This document shows, piece after piece, positions 25,051-34,176 of a stretch of DNA of 64,000 nt. Every line of letters starts with the position of its first letter. Position 1 is the first letter of the stretch. The notes under the pieces were generated by a model, which did not search any database, was not told where the DNA came from, and saw nothing but the letters and a program-made list of their open reading frames with translations. This DNA is from Caldilineaceae bacterium (GTDB lineage: Bacteria; Chloroflexota; Anaerolineae; Caldilineales; Caldilineaceae), in the NCBI GenBank assembly GCA_026645575.1, contig JAPKMW010000018.1, positions 1 through 64,000 of the forward strand. The letters are read 5' to 3'. The translations under genes and the position numbers were made by a program.

Positions 25051-26502
25051 TTGCAAGCAAAAAGCATAATCCTGATTGTTGATGATACGGAAACGGGACG
25101 CGAAATTCTTGAAGCATTGTTGCAATCTTCGACCTACCAACTGGCTTTCGCTTGTAACGGGCCAGAGGCGCTGCTCAAAGCGGAAGAGTTGACCCCTGAT
25201 CTAATCCTGCTTGATGTGATGATGCCTGGTATGGATGGCTTTGAGGTCTGCCGCCGTTTGCGCAGCAACCCGCGTCTGGCGGAAATTCCGATTATTTTGG
25301 TGACAGCCTTAGACGATCGCCAATCGCGCCTGCAAGGGATTGAAGCCGGCGCCGACGATTTTGTTACCAAGCCCTTTGACCATGCTGAATTACGGGCGCG
25401 TGTGCGCACCATCACCCGCTTGAATCGTTACCGCCGTCTGTTGGATGAGCGCGCCCGTTTTGAATGGGTGGTGGAACAGGCGGAAGATGGCTATGTGCTG
25501 TTGAGCCAAAAGAATGAGATGCTCTATGCTAACGAGCGCGCCCGCTGGTTGTTGGGCCTGCCGCCAAAGGCTGTTCTGCCCACCATGAGCGACTTTTTAG
25601 AACATTTGGAGCAGGGCTTTCGGCCTGAGCCGATGGATGTCTGGCGGAAATTATTACAGAGTAACATCCAACCCGCTTCCCCCATCTATCTGATTCGCCC
25701 CGAGACGGCTAACGCCCAGGCGCTCTGGCTGGAAGTCACTTTGCTCAACCAGGTGGAGGGCGACAGTTTGCAACGCTTGTTACACCTGCGCGATGTCACA
25801 TCGCAGATGAGTACACAGCGTGACATTTGGACCTTTCACTCGATGGTGATGCACAAGCTCAACACCCCGCTTCATGCCATCTCTGGCGGTTTACAACTGT
25901 TGACGCCCGATATGGTCGATAATCTCACCAAAGGACAGATCCAGGAGATCACGCGCTTGATCGACTCCGGCGCCCAGCGGCTCAACGTGACCATCAGCGA
26001 TATTCTCCAATATCTGCGGATGCCGGTGAGCGCTCACTCTGGTGACGCCTTTGTGACCAGCAATTTGGAAGAGTTGATCAAACAGATCAGCACCGGACTG
26101 GAATTAAAGCGCTGCACGCTCAACAATGGCTTTCGCAGTGAAAAACGTCTGATCTTAACTACGCGCGCCTTTGAAAGCATTTTGTGGGAGCTATTGGAAA
26201 ATGCCAAAAAGTTTCACCCCAGCCACAACCCGACCATCAACATTGAATTGGCGCCCCTGTCCGATACTCAGGCGCTCTTGCGTGTGGTCGATAATGGCGT
26301 GACTTTGACACCGGAGCAGATCGATAAAGTCTGGTTGCCCTACTATCAGGCGGAGAAATATTTTACCGGTGAAGTGCCGGGTATGGGGCTGGGCTTAACC
26401 ATGGTCGCCGCCCTGATCTGGGAAGTGGGCGGAAGTTGTCGGTTGCGCAACCGCACCGATGGCGTCGGTACGATTGTTGAATTGACGATTCCGCTCGATT
26501 GA
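25051..26502 (+). CDS. Response regulator-histidine kinase fusion (REC-PAS-like-HisKA-HATPase)
   Basis: 483 residues from a TTG start at 25051, preceded by GGAGGGGG (25039-25046). Frames starting at 24955 would translate repeat DNA. The N-terminal receiver (about 5-120) has ILIVDDTE, LILLDVMMPGMDG and FVTKPF. A PAS-like region follows (about 135-260). The dimerisation helix carries the phospho-site in an unusual box, MHKLNTPLHAIS, instead of HELRTPL. The HATPase has ELLENAKKF, DNGVTL and GMGLGLTMV. The N-terminal receiver suggests it is itself the target of another kinase. Confidence 0.85.
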   Translation: MQAKSIILIVDDTETGREILEALLQSSTYQLAFACNGPEALLKAEELTPDLILLDVMMPGMDGFEVCRRLRSNPRLAEIPIILVTALDDRQSRLQGIEAGADDFVTKPFDHAELRARVRTITRLNRYRRLLDERARFEWVVEQAEDGYVLLSQKNEMLYANERARWLLGLPPKAVLPTMSDFLEHLEQGFRPEPMDVWRKLLQSNIQPASPIYLIRPETANAQALWLEVTLLNQVEGDSLQRLLHLRDVTSQMSTQRDIWTFHSMVMHKLNTPLHAISGGLQLLTPDMVDNLTKGQIQEITRLIDSGAQRLNVTISDILQYLRMPVSAHSGDAFVTSNLEELIKQISTGLELKRCTLNNGFRSEKRLILTTRAFESILWELLENAKKFHPSHNPTINIELAPLSDTQALLRVVDNGVTLTPEQIDKVWLPYYQAEKYFTGEVPGMGLGLTMVAALIWEVGGSCRLRNRTDGVGTIVELTIPLD

Positions 26503-26541
26503 GCCGGCTTTGATTGGTTGTTGAAGAATTGTAAAGAGGGC

Positions 26542-27693
26542 ATGATGAGCCAACATAATTCCAAACCAAAGCGCATCCACTTTGACGCACCGTCGAGTCG
26601 CGCGCCAGCCATAACTGGCAACAGTGGCGCTGGTGACATCAGCGCTGCCGCCTTGCATAGCAGCCAGTCGATCCCGCAACCACAACTCTTTCAGCCCCGT
26701 CGTTTTGTCCGCTCCGGCCACATTCAAACGTTGTTAGCCAGCCGCGCCCGTTTACATGCCCGCCACTTGGCGCAGGAGTACCCCATTTTGCTCGACGGCG
26801 GCCCCAGTGTCATCCCGCTTGATACTGGTCGGTCGGTGCGGCTACTGGCCTATTACAGCCCCTGTCGCAGCCCGGAGGAACGTCGCGGCCTGGTTGTCAC
26901 CCTGCATGGCTGGGAAGGTTGTAGCCATTCCAACTATGACCTGTTGACTGCGCAAATATTAACCGACGCCGGTTTTGATGTAGTCCGTTTTAACTTTCGC
27001 GACCATGGCCCGAATTATCATCTCAATCGCTATACCTTGAATGCCGGTCTTTTCCTGGGCATTTTGATCGACGAAGTCGCCACCGCCTTACATCAGGTTG
27101 CCGACATGGCGCAAGGGTTGCCTTTCTATATCGTTGGCGTTTCGATGGGGGGTAATTTTGCCTTGCGGCTGGCCTGTCGTCACCGCCGGCAACCCTTTGC
27201 TAATCTGACCAAAGTTATTGCCATCAACCCCGCCGTTAACCCGGCTAGCGCCACCGACGCCATTGACCGCCAACGACCGTACCGCCACTATTTTCGTAAA
27301 CGCTGGCTGGCCTCTTTGCTGGCAAAAGAACACTTTTTCCCGGAACTTTACGATTTTGGCCCGGTGCGCACCATCCCGACCATTCGTGGCATGACCGAGT
27401 GGCTGGTTCGCCACTATGCCCATGCCTATGGCGATTTCCGCACAGCAGATGAGTATTTTGCCTCCTACGCGGTGCCGGCGGCTGAACTAGCGCAACTGAC
27501 TGTGCCGGTGACGATCATTTCGGCTATGGACGACCCGGTGATCGACGCCAACGATCTACTGGCCTTCCAGCCCCACCCCTTGCTTGTCCGCCACTTGCAC
27601 CCGACAGGCGGCCACGTCGGCTTTGTCAACATTTTTCCGCTCCAGCACCACTTGCCGGGCATGGTGTTGGCGGCGTTGTTGGCGGGGGGGTAG
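26542..27693 (+). CDS. YheT-like alpha/beta hydrolase (COG0429 type)
   Basis: About 383 residues. It has the family opening FQPRRFVRSGHIQTLLAS, oxyanion LHGWEGCSHSNYD, nucleophile elbow GVSMGGNFALRL, acid AMDDPVID and catalytic His in PTGGHVGFVN. Related enzymes are carboxylesterases of uncertain substrate. The start is uncertain: ATG ATG at 26542/26545 follows AAAGAGGG closely, while a TTG at 26518 lacks a ribosome-binding site. The first about 45 residues are probably disordered. It begins 40 bases after the kinase fusion on the same strand. Confidence 0.85.
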   Translation: MMSQHNSKPKRIHFDAPSSRAPAITGNSGAGDISAAALHSSQSIPQPQLFQPRRFVRSGHIQTLLASRARLHARHLAQEYPILLDGGPSVIPLDTGRSVRLLAYYSPCRSPEERRGLVVTLHGWEGCSHSNYDLLTAQILTDAGFDVVRFNFRDHGPNYHLNRYTLNAGLFLGILIDEVATALHQVADMAQGLPFYIVGVSMGGNFALRLACRHRRQPFANLTKVIAINPAVNPASATDAIDRQRPYRHYFRKRWLASLLAKEHFFPELYDFGPVRTIPTIRGMTEWLVRHYAHAYGDFRTADEYFASYAVPAAELAQLTVPVTIISAMDDPVIDANDLLAFQPHPLLVRHLHPTGGHVGFVNIFPLQHHLPGMVLAALLAGG

Positions 27694-27775
27694 CGTGCGT
27701 GCGTAGCACCGGTCACAATCGTTTGCCCGACATAAGCGCTACCCTGACCTGTGCCACGCACGCGCTGTTTGTCAA
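27694..27775. repeat. Inverted repeat after the hydrolase gene
   Basis: GCGTGCGTGCG right after the stop is mirrored by CCACGCACGCGC about 60 bases later. A second inner pair is AGCACCGGTCAC. It is imperfect. Confidence 0.55.
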
Positions 27776-27885
27776 CTTCGGCAAATCAGCGTGCCTGTGC
27801 TATACTGGATTGCCATGACGTGTGATGGCAGGTGCGGTTTGTAACCGTCCGTGCCTACCGAAGCCTGTGCGGTTTGTGAGTAACC

Positions 27886-28734
27886 ATGCATATCTTACTT
27901 GTCGGCGCCTCCGGTCAACTGGGGCGCGCACTCATTGATTTCTATCAACAACGGTCGGGCGACCGCTTGACCTTATGGCAGCGTCCTGCGGTTGACATTA
28001 CTCAGCCGACGATCGTGCAACAGGTGGCAGCCCTGGCGCCGGACGTGGTGATCAACGCTGCCGCTTGGACCAATGTCGACAGCGCCGAAGCGCAACCGGA
28101 CGCCGCCTATGCCGCCAACGCACTGGGGCCAAAATATCTGGCGCTGGGTTGCCGGCGTTGTGGCGCATCACTCGTTCATGTCAGTAGCAATGAGGTCTTT
28201 CCCGGTCTACCTGGGCAGCATTATCGTGAATATGATCTACCGGGGCCAAAAGGGGTCTATGCTCGCAGCAAGCTGGCTGGTGAACAAGCGACGCAACAGG
28301 TGTTAGATCGTCTCTACATTGTGCGCACGGCCTGGCTCTTTGGTCCTGGCAGCAATAATTTCCCCAGCAAGATCACAGCAGCGGCGGACAAACATGGCCA
28401 ATTGCGTGTGGTGGCCGATGAAGTGGGCAACCCGACTTACGCCCCCGATGTCGCCGCTGCCATTGCTCACCTGTTGACGACGGAACAGTATGGCATTTAT
28501 CATTTGGTCAATGACGGCCGGGCCAGCCGCTTTGACTTTGCCCAGGCGACCTTGCAAGCCAACGAGCGGGGCCACATCCCGTTAACACCGATCACCGTCG
28601 CCGAATGGCCGCGACCGGTAACACCGCCGCTACACGCCGTGCTGGTGAACCAAGCCGCCGCCGCGCTCGGCATTACGTTGCGCCCCTGGCAGGATGCGTT
28701 GCGGGCCTATGTGGACGCCGAAGCAAGCCGATAA
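27886..28734 (+). CDS. rmlD: dTDP-4-dehydrorhamnose reductase (RmlD-like)
   Basis: 282 residues. The NAD(P)-binding motif is LLVGASGQLG (4-13), then INAAAWTNVDSAE, and the catalytic Tyr125/Lys129 pair in VYARSKLAGEQ. It catalyses the last step of dTDP-L-rhamnose synthesis for cell-surface glycans. rmlA, rmlB and rmlC are not in the window, so a related reductase role cannot be excluded. The following GT2 glycosyltransferase supports a surface-polysaccharide context. Confidence 0.87.
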   Translation: MHILLVGASGQLGRALIDFYQQRSGDRLTLWQRPAVDITQPTIVQQVAALAPDVVINAAAWTNVDSAEAQPDAAYAANALGPKYLALGCRRCGASLVHVSSNEVFPGLPGQHYREYDLPGPKGVYARSKLAGEQATQQVLDRLYIVRTAWLFGPGSNNFPSKITAAADKHGQLRVVADEVGNPTYAPDVAAAIAHLLTTEQYGIYHLVNDGRASRFDFAQATLQANERGHIPLTPITVAEWPRPVTPPLHAVLVNQAAAALGITLRPWQDALRAYVDAEASR

Positions 28735-28740
28735 TCGCTG

Positions 28741-28789
28741 GCTCGTATTGTAGAGGCCCAATAATAGTTGGTGTCCCTACAATGCGAGC
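28741..28789. repeat. Short inverted repeat between rmlD and GT2 gene
   Basis: 13-bp arms with one mismatch (28741-28753, 28777-28789) in an 84-bp gap. Confidence 0.65.
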
Positions 28790-28818
28790 TGGCTCATCAT
28801 TTTATAGGAATAGTTTTC

Positions 28819-30093
28819 ATGAGCGAAGAAGCAAACTCGACACCGGAATCAACTTCGCCCGCGAGCGCGGACGCCGCCAAAGCGATCAAAGATGCGCAGC
28901 CGCGCACTTTCAAGAGTCGCAAGCCACGCTCCAAAGCGACTGATGGGGAGAATAAGGCCGGCAGTGGCGGCATGAATGCCAACCCGGTGGTCAATGACCA
29001 AACCTATGGCAGCCTGCGCAGTGAAGAGCGGGTGGTGATGCGTCAGCAGATTGCGTTGAACATTGATAACTTCCGTGCGGCGCCGGAAGCGTTTGTAGCC
29101 CGTCCTCAGCGCACTTATCCCGAATTGCGTCCGGTGGCGGCGCCCTTCTTCTCGGTGATTATTCCCAACTACAACGGGCAGCGTTTTCTTGCCACGCTGC
29201 TGGATGCGCTGCGCCGCCAGACCTTCCGTGACTTCGAGGTGATCCTGGCCGACGACGCCAGCAGTGATAATTCAGTCGCCTTTGTCGAGCAGCACTACCC
29301 GGAAGTGCGGTTGCTGCTCAACCGGCGCAATGAAGGCTTTGCCCGCACCTGTAATCTGGGCGTGGCGGCAGCGCATGGGCGCCTGGTGGTGCTGCTCAAC
29401 AATGACACCGAGCCAGAGGCGACCTGGCTGGCTGAATTAGCCAAAACCATCTGCGCCAACCCGCAGGCCGCCGTTGTCACCAGCAAACTGCTCCTCTTTG
29501 ATGACCGCCGCAAATTACACACCACCGGCGACCTGCTGGGGCTGGATGGCATCCCCCACAATCGTGGCGTCTGGGAGGTGGATGACGGGCAATATGATGA
29601 TGAGCCGGCAATCTTTAGCGGCTCGGGTGGCGCCTCAGCCTTTCGCAAAGAGGTCTGGCAAGAGTTGGGCGGCTTTGATGAAACGTTCTGGATGTATATG
29701 GAAGATGTGGACTTTGGCTTCCGCGCCCAACTGTTGGGTTGGAACGCGGTCTTTGCTCCGGCAGCGCGTGTCTATCACCACCTGAGCGCCACCGGCGGCG
29801 GCGTCATGGCAAGCTACTATGTGGGGCGCAACACGATCTGGACGATTGCCAAAAACATGCCGACCACGTTGCTGCTGCGCAACCTGCCGTCGATTCTGTT
29901 GGCGCAACTGGAGATCGCCGTGACAGCCTTGGCAAACTTCCGTGGCGCCGCCGCCCGCGCTCGCCTGCGCGGTCAACTGGCCGGTCTACTGGGCCTACCC
30001 GCGCAACTGCGCAAACGGCAGATTATTCAAGCCCGCCGCCAAGTAGACGACGAAAGCTTTGCGTTACGCTTGAGCCATGATCAGTACGATTAA
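28819..30093 (+). CDS. Family 2 glycosyltransferase
   Basis: 424 residues from the ATG at 28819. An earlier frame start at 28768 lies in the inverted repeat. About 95 N-terminal residues are polar and probably disordered (SEEANSTPESTSPASADAAK). The GT-A fold then begins: FSVIIPNYNGQRFLATLLDALRRQTF, nucleotide-binding ADDASSDNS, metal-binding LLNNDTEPE, and acceptor-site SGGASAFRKEVWQELGGFDETFWMYMEDVDFGFR, typical of rhamnosyltransferase-like GT2 enzymes. The C-terminus is helical and basic and may lie on the membrane. It follows rmlD, so rhamnose transfer is a plausible guess. Confidence 0.9.
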   Translation: MSEEANSTPESTSPASADAAKAIKDAQPRTFKSRKPRSKATDGENKAGSGGMNANPVVNDQTYGSLRSEERVVMRQQIALNIDNFRAAPEAFVARPQRTYPELRPVAAPFFSVIIPNYNGQRFLATLLDALRRQTFRDFEVILADDASSDNSVAFVEQHYPEVRLLLNRRNEGFARTCNLGVAAAHGRLVVLLNNDTEPEATWLAELAKTICANPQAAVVTSKLLLFDDRRKLHTTGDLLGLDGIPHNRGVWEVDDGQYDDEPAIFSGSGGASAFRKEVWQELGGFDETFWMYMEDVDFGFRAQLLGWNAVFAPAARVYHHLSATGGGVMASYYVGRNTIWTIAKNMPTTLLLRNLPSILLAQLEIAVTALANFRGAAARARLRGQLAGLLGLPAQLRKRQIIQARRQVDDESFALRLSHDQYD

Positions 30094-30220
30094 TGTCCAA
30101 CCATGCGCAGTAGACCAAAATACGATCAATGTGAGATGAATTGACTCTGGACTACGCGACAAAACGACTGTGGACTACTCATACTCGCCCTATCATTGAC
30201 GGAATTGGCAGGAAGAAACT

Positions 30221-32812
30221 ATGCAAGCACCACCGGAAAAACTTGGCTCCTTTTATCTTGGCGCTGAATATGATTTGAAGAGCGGGCAACGGAGTGAGGT
30301 CGCCGTCAACTATGATGCTCGCGATCTGACGACCCATGCTGTCTGTGTGGGCATGACGGGCAGTGGGAAGACAGGTCTTTGCATTGGCCTGTTGGAAGAG
30401 GCGGCCATGGATCGGGTGCCGGCCATCCTGGTCGATCCTAAGGGGGATATTACCAACCTCCTGCTCCAATTCCCCAACTTGGCGCCACAGGATTTCCAGG
30501 CGTGGATCAACGACGATGACGCTCGTCGCAAAGGGCAAACGGTCGAAGCCTATGCCCAGACCACGGCGGAACAGTGGCGCAACGGGCTGGCCGACTGGGG
30601 TATTACGCCGGAGCGAATGCGCGCCTTGCAGGAAACCACCGACTATACCATCTTTACCCCTGGCTCCGATGCGGGGGTTGCCATCAACATTGTCGGTAGC
30701 CTGGCCGCCCCTGGTCTTGATTTTGCCGAGCATGGCGAGGTGATCCGCGAACGGATTAGCGGCACGGTTTCGGCGCTACTGGGCCTGGTGGGCATCGACG
30801 CCGACCCGGTGCGCAGCCGCGAGGCGATTTTGCTCTCCAAAATTTTTGAACACTTCTGGTCGCAGAATAAAAGTCTCGATCTAGCGCAACTGATCCTCGC
30901 CATCCAGACGCCGCCGGTGCGCCAGTTGGGTGTCTTTGATGTTGACACGTTCTTCCCCGAAAAAGAGCGCTTTGCCATGGCGATGGCCTTCAATAATCTG
31001 ATCGCCTCGCCCAGTTTCCAAAGTTGGTTGCAAGGCGAACCGCTGGACATTGACCGCCTCTACTTTACGCCGGAAGGCAAACCGCGCCACAGCATCTTTT
31101 ACATCGCTCACCTAAGCGACCAGGAGCGCATGTTCTTCATGACCCTGTTGCTGGAGAACCTCTTGACCTGGGTGCGTCGCCAATCGGGGACAACCAGTCT
31201 GCGCGCCATGCTCTACATCGACGAAATCTTTGGCTATTTCCCACCCACCGCCGAACCGCCTTCCAAACGACCCTTGTTGACCCTTTTGAAACAAGCGCGC
31301 GCCTTTGGCGTGGGGGTCGTGTTAGTGACACAGAATCCGGTTGATCTGGATTACAAAGGCTTGACCAATGCCGGCACCTGGTTTATCGGCAAATTGCAGG
31401 CCGAACGGGACAAGGCGCGCGTCCTCGAAGGGTTGAAGGGCGCCATTGCCGAGTCGGGCGGCAACACCGATGTTGATTATGACAGCATGATCACCCAGTT
31501 GGGCAGCCGTGTCTTCCTGTTGCACAACGTCCATGCGGGGCGCCCGGTGGTTTTCCAAACCCGTTGGGCCATGAGCTATCTGCGCGGCCCCTTGACGCGA
31601 CCACAGGTGCGTCAACTGATGGGGGGGCGCCTGGCAAAGATGCAAAGCCAAGCCGCGCCGGCCCGTCCATCTGCTATGGTGATGGACAGCACCGCCTCGG
31701 CGCCCGCTGCTGCTGTCGCCCCTGCTACGCAACCGGCGCCGGTGGCAACAGTCGCCACACCAGTCGGTTTTGCCGCTACGCCGCCAACGCTCGACCCGGA
31801 CGTGACTCAGGTCTACTTGCCGGTGGTGGTGAGCGATCAGGCGGCCTTGCGCTACCTGGCCCAGGAGACCAAGCGCGCCATTCAGCCGGAACAGATCTAT
31901 CTGCTTTACGAGGCGGCGATTCTCAGTAGTTCGTCGGTGCGTTTTGTTGACCGCAAGCGTCAATTAGACGAAAATCTGGAGAAACTGTTGCTGGCCCCAA
32001 CGCCGGAGGGGGTCGATGGGGTCGATTGGTCGCTGGCCGAGGCTTTGACCTTCAGCACCCGTGATCTACGCCAGGAAGCCGAACGGGTGCCAACGGAACA
32101 GGGGCCATTCTTTAGCCCGGCGCCCGAAGCCGCCAATTCCGCTCGTGAACTGGCCGGCATCAAAAAGGATCTGGCCGATTGGTTGTACTACAACAGCCGC
32201 CTGACCATCCAGGTGCATGAAGCGTTGGGCGTCACGCAAGCGCCGCGCGAGCGTGAGCGGGAGTTCAAGATCCGTTTGCAACAGGTTGCGCGTGAACGCC
32301 GCGATGCCGAGGTTGATAAGCTGGAGGCGGGCTTTGACCGGCAGATCAGCCGCCTGGAAGAAAAATTGCGCAAAGCCGAACGTGAACTCGCCGCCGATGA
32401 GGCCGACTACAACGCCCGCAAACAGCAGGAGTGGGTCGGCATTGGCGAAAGCGTCTTAAGTTGGGTGTTGGGCCGCCGCAGTACACGCGTCCTCAGCAGC
32501 GCCGCCAGCCGGCGCCGTATGACCGCCAATGCCGGTCAGGAACTGGATGAGGGGCGCGAAGAGATCGCCGATCTCAAGCAGGAGATTGCCAACCTAGAAC
32601 AGCAACTGAAAGAGCAGAGCGAAGAGATCACCCTGAAATGGGACAGCCTGCTCGACGACCTAAGCCAGAGCGAACTCTCCCCCCGCCGCACCGACATTGA
32701 TGTCAAGCTCGTCGCCCTGGCCTGGCTCCCCTCCTGGGTGATCCAATATCACGACGGCCAACGCTTGCGCACTGACACGATCGCAGCCTATCAGTTACCG
32801 GCAGTAGGCTAG
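30221..32812 (+). CDS. HerA/VirB4-like ATPase with C-terminal coiled coils
   Basis: 863 residues. The N-terminal motor domain has Walker A GMTGSGKT (44-51), then VDPKGDITNLL, Walker B LYIDEIFGY (about 331-339) and sensor-like VVLVTQNPVDLDYKGLTNAGTWFIGKLQ. An Ala/Pro/Val linker (about 490-525) leads to an alpha/beta region and two coiled coils (about 680-735 and 765-810). The fold belongs to the HerA/FtsK family of DNA-pumping or conjugation ATPases. No NurA nuclease or secretion partner is adjacent. Function is unknown; DNA translocation is inference. A 126-bp gap without clear features precedes it. Confidence 0.8.
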   Translation: MQAPPEKLGSFYLGAEYDLKSGQRSEVAVNYDARDLTTHAVCVGMTGSGKTGLCIGLLEEAAMDRVPAILVDPKGDITNLLLQFPNLAPQDFQAWINDDDARRKGQTVEAYAQTTAEQWRNGLADWGITPERMRALQETTDYTIFTPGSDAGVAINIVGSLAAPGLDFAEHGEVIRERISGTVSALLGLVGIDADPVRSREAILLSKIFEHFWSQNKSLDLAQLILAIQTPPVRQLGVFDVDTFFPEKERFAMAMAFNNLIASPSFQSWLQGEPLDIDRLYFTPEGKPRHSIFYIAHLSDQERMFFMTLLLENLLTWVRRQSGTTSLRAMLYIDEIFGYFPPTAEPPSKRPLLTLLKQARAFGVGVVLVTQNPVDLDYKGLTNAGTWFIGKLQAERDKARVLEGLKGAIAESGGNTDVDYDSMITQLGSRVFLLHNVHAGRPVVFQTRWAMSYLRGPLTRPQVRQLMGGRLAKMQSQAAPARPSAMVMDSTASAPAAAVAPATQPAPVATVATPVGFAATPPTLDPDVTQVYLPVVVSDQAALRYLAQETKRAIQPEQIYLLYEAAILSSSSVRFVDRKRQLDENLEKLLLAPTPEGVDGVDWSLAEALTFSTRDLRQEAERVPTEQGPFFSPAPEAANSARELAGIKKDLADWLYYNSRLTIQVHEALGVTQAPREREREFKIRLQQVARERRDAEVDKLEAGFDRQISRLEEKLRKAERELAADEADYNARKQQEWVGIGESVLSWVLGRRSTRVLSSAASRRRMTANAGQELDEGREEIADLKQEIANLEQQLKEQSEEITLKWDSLLDDLSQSELSPRRTDIDVKLVALAWLPSWVIQYHDGQRLRTDTIAAYQLPAVG

Positions 32813-32916
32813 GTAGGTAGGCAGGTAGACAGGTAGACAGGTAGACAGGTACACAGGTACACAGGGATTGTTTACGTGTCTACCTGTCTACCTGTCTACC
32901 TGTGTACCTGTCTACC
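32811..32916. repeat. Hairpin built from 8-bp tandem words (AGGTAGAC)n
   Basis: The left arm is a run of AGGTAGAC/AGGTACAC units starting at the ATPase stop. The right arm from about 32876 is a run of GTCTACCT/GTGTACCT units, its reverse complement. The order of units is nearly conserved, so the transcript could fold into a stem of about 40 bp. Confidence 0.85.
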
Positions 32917-32942
32917 CATTTGTTCATAGAGAGTGAGTATAT

Positions 32943-34001
32943 CTGAAAAGTATCCATCGTCTAGCCGGCTTGGTGGTAGTTTTGCTGGCATTTTTGCTCA
33001 ATAGCAGTTGCGCCTGGTGGTTGCTGCCGCCGCTGGCGCTACCGAACCTGAATCGATCAACATCGCTCTCCAACATTGCACACCCTGTCACCAACATCCC
33101 ACTCCGTGGGCCAATGGCTTCGGCGCGCGCGGAATTATCGGGGGTAGCGTGGTATGGCGACACGCTGATCTTCCTGCCCCAGTACCCTGGCCGTTTTGAC
33201 CAACAACTTTTTGCGCTACACAAAGCGGATATTGTGGATTTTCTGCTAGGCACCTATACCGAACCACTCGAACCGTGGCCGATCCCCTTCTATGAGCAAG
33301 GGGTTCTCGCCCAAATCTGGGGCTTTAATGGTTTTGAGGCGCTCACCTTTGTTGGTGACAATGTCTATTTGACCATTGAAACCGAACAAAGTAACAGCAA
33401 TGCGGGCTATCTTGTGCGCGGAACGATTGCGCCAGACTTGAGCGAAATTCGTCTTGATCCCACCGTAGCCACACCGATTGAAACCCAAGCCGGGTTGTCG
33501 AACATGAGCGATGAGACCATTGTCGCTGTGGGAGAGCAAGTAGCTACGATCTACGAAGCCAACGGTCTGGTCGTCAATCAAAATCCAGTGGTGCATTTCT
33601 TTGATCGGACAACGTTGACGCAGGTTGGCTTGCTGCCGCTGCCAAACATTGAGTATCGGATCACCGACGCCACTGCGCTTGATACCAGGGGGCGCTTCTG
33701 GGTGATCAACTACTTCTACCCTGGCGACCGGGCATTGCGACCGATCTTACGGGCGCGTGGGGTGCAAGACGCGATTGACACGACCGCCCAACCGATTGAA
33801 CGCTTACTGGAATTGCAATTTACAACCGAGGGGGTGGTTCGTACCGATACGCTGCCGATTGACCTACAATTGCTCGATGGCAATATTGCGCGCAACTGGG
33901 AGGGCGTGGTTCGCCTGCAAAGCGAAGGGGTGGACGGCTTTTTGCTGGTGACAGACTCCTTTCCCGAAACCATTTTTGCATTTGTGCCGCGCGAACCATA
34001 A
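32943..34001 (+). CDS. Putative lipoprotein of unknown function, possible CTG start
   Basis: No ATG or GTG start stands at a sensible place. A CTG at 32943 with AGAGAG 9 bases upstream gives a complete lipoprotein signal: Lys2, His5, Arg6, a hydrophobic stretch and the lipobox LLNSSC (352 residues). The alternative is a TTG at 32970 that would cut off the charged n-region. The mature part is about 325 residues with beta-rich repeats (LSGVAWYGDTLIFLPQYP, GFEALTFVGDNVYLTIE, NWEGVVRL), recalling the esterase-like phytase propeller family. That similarity is weak. Confidence 0.6.
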   Translation: MKSIHRLAGLVVVLLAFLLNSSCAWWLLPPLALPNLNRSTSLSNIAHPVTNIPLRGPMASARAELSGVAWYGDTLIFLPQYPGRFDQQLFALHKADIVDFLLGTYTEPLEPWPIPFYEQGVLAQIWGFNGFEALTFVGDNVYLTIETEQSNSNAGYLVRGTIAPDLSEIRLDPTVATPIETQAGLSNMSDETIVAVGEQVATIYEANGLVVNQNPVVHFFDRTTLTQVGLLPLPNIEYRITDATALDTRGRFWVINYFYPGDRALRPILRARGVQDAIDTTAQPIERLLELQFTTEGVVRTDTLPIDLQLLDGNIARNWEGVVRLQSEGVDGFLLVTDSFPETIFAFVPREP

Positions 34002-34176
34002 TGATGGCATTTCTACGCAGTATATCGTAACGTCGCCGAAATAGCAATCGACTAACGCTGGATGACACGACTACACGACGATACAACTGCGGACGACTGA
34101 TATTTATCGACTAACGGTAGGGCGGCACACAGTTGCCATACCATTCATTGTACAAAGAGCAGGAGCGAAGAAGAAT

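Noticed and set aside
32811..32916. CRISPR-like array
   Set aside because: Units are 8 bp, contiguous and mirrored, without spacers or cas genes.
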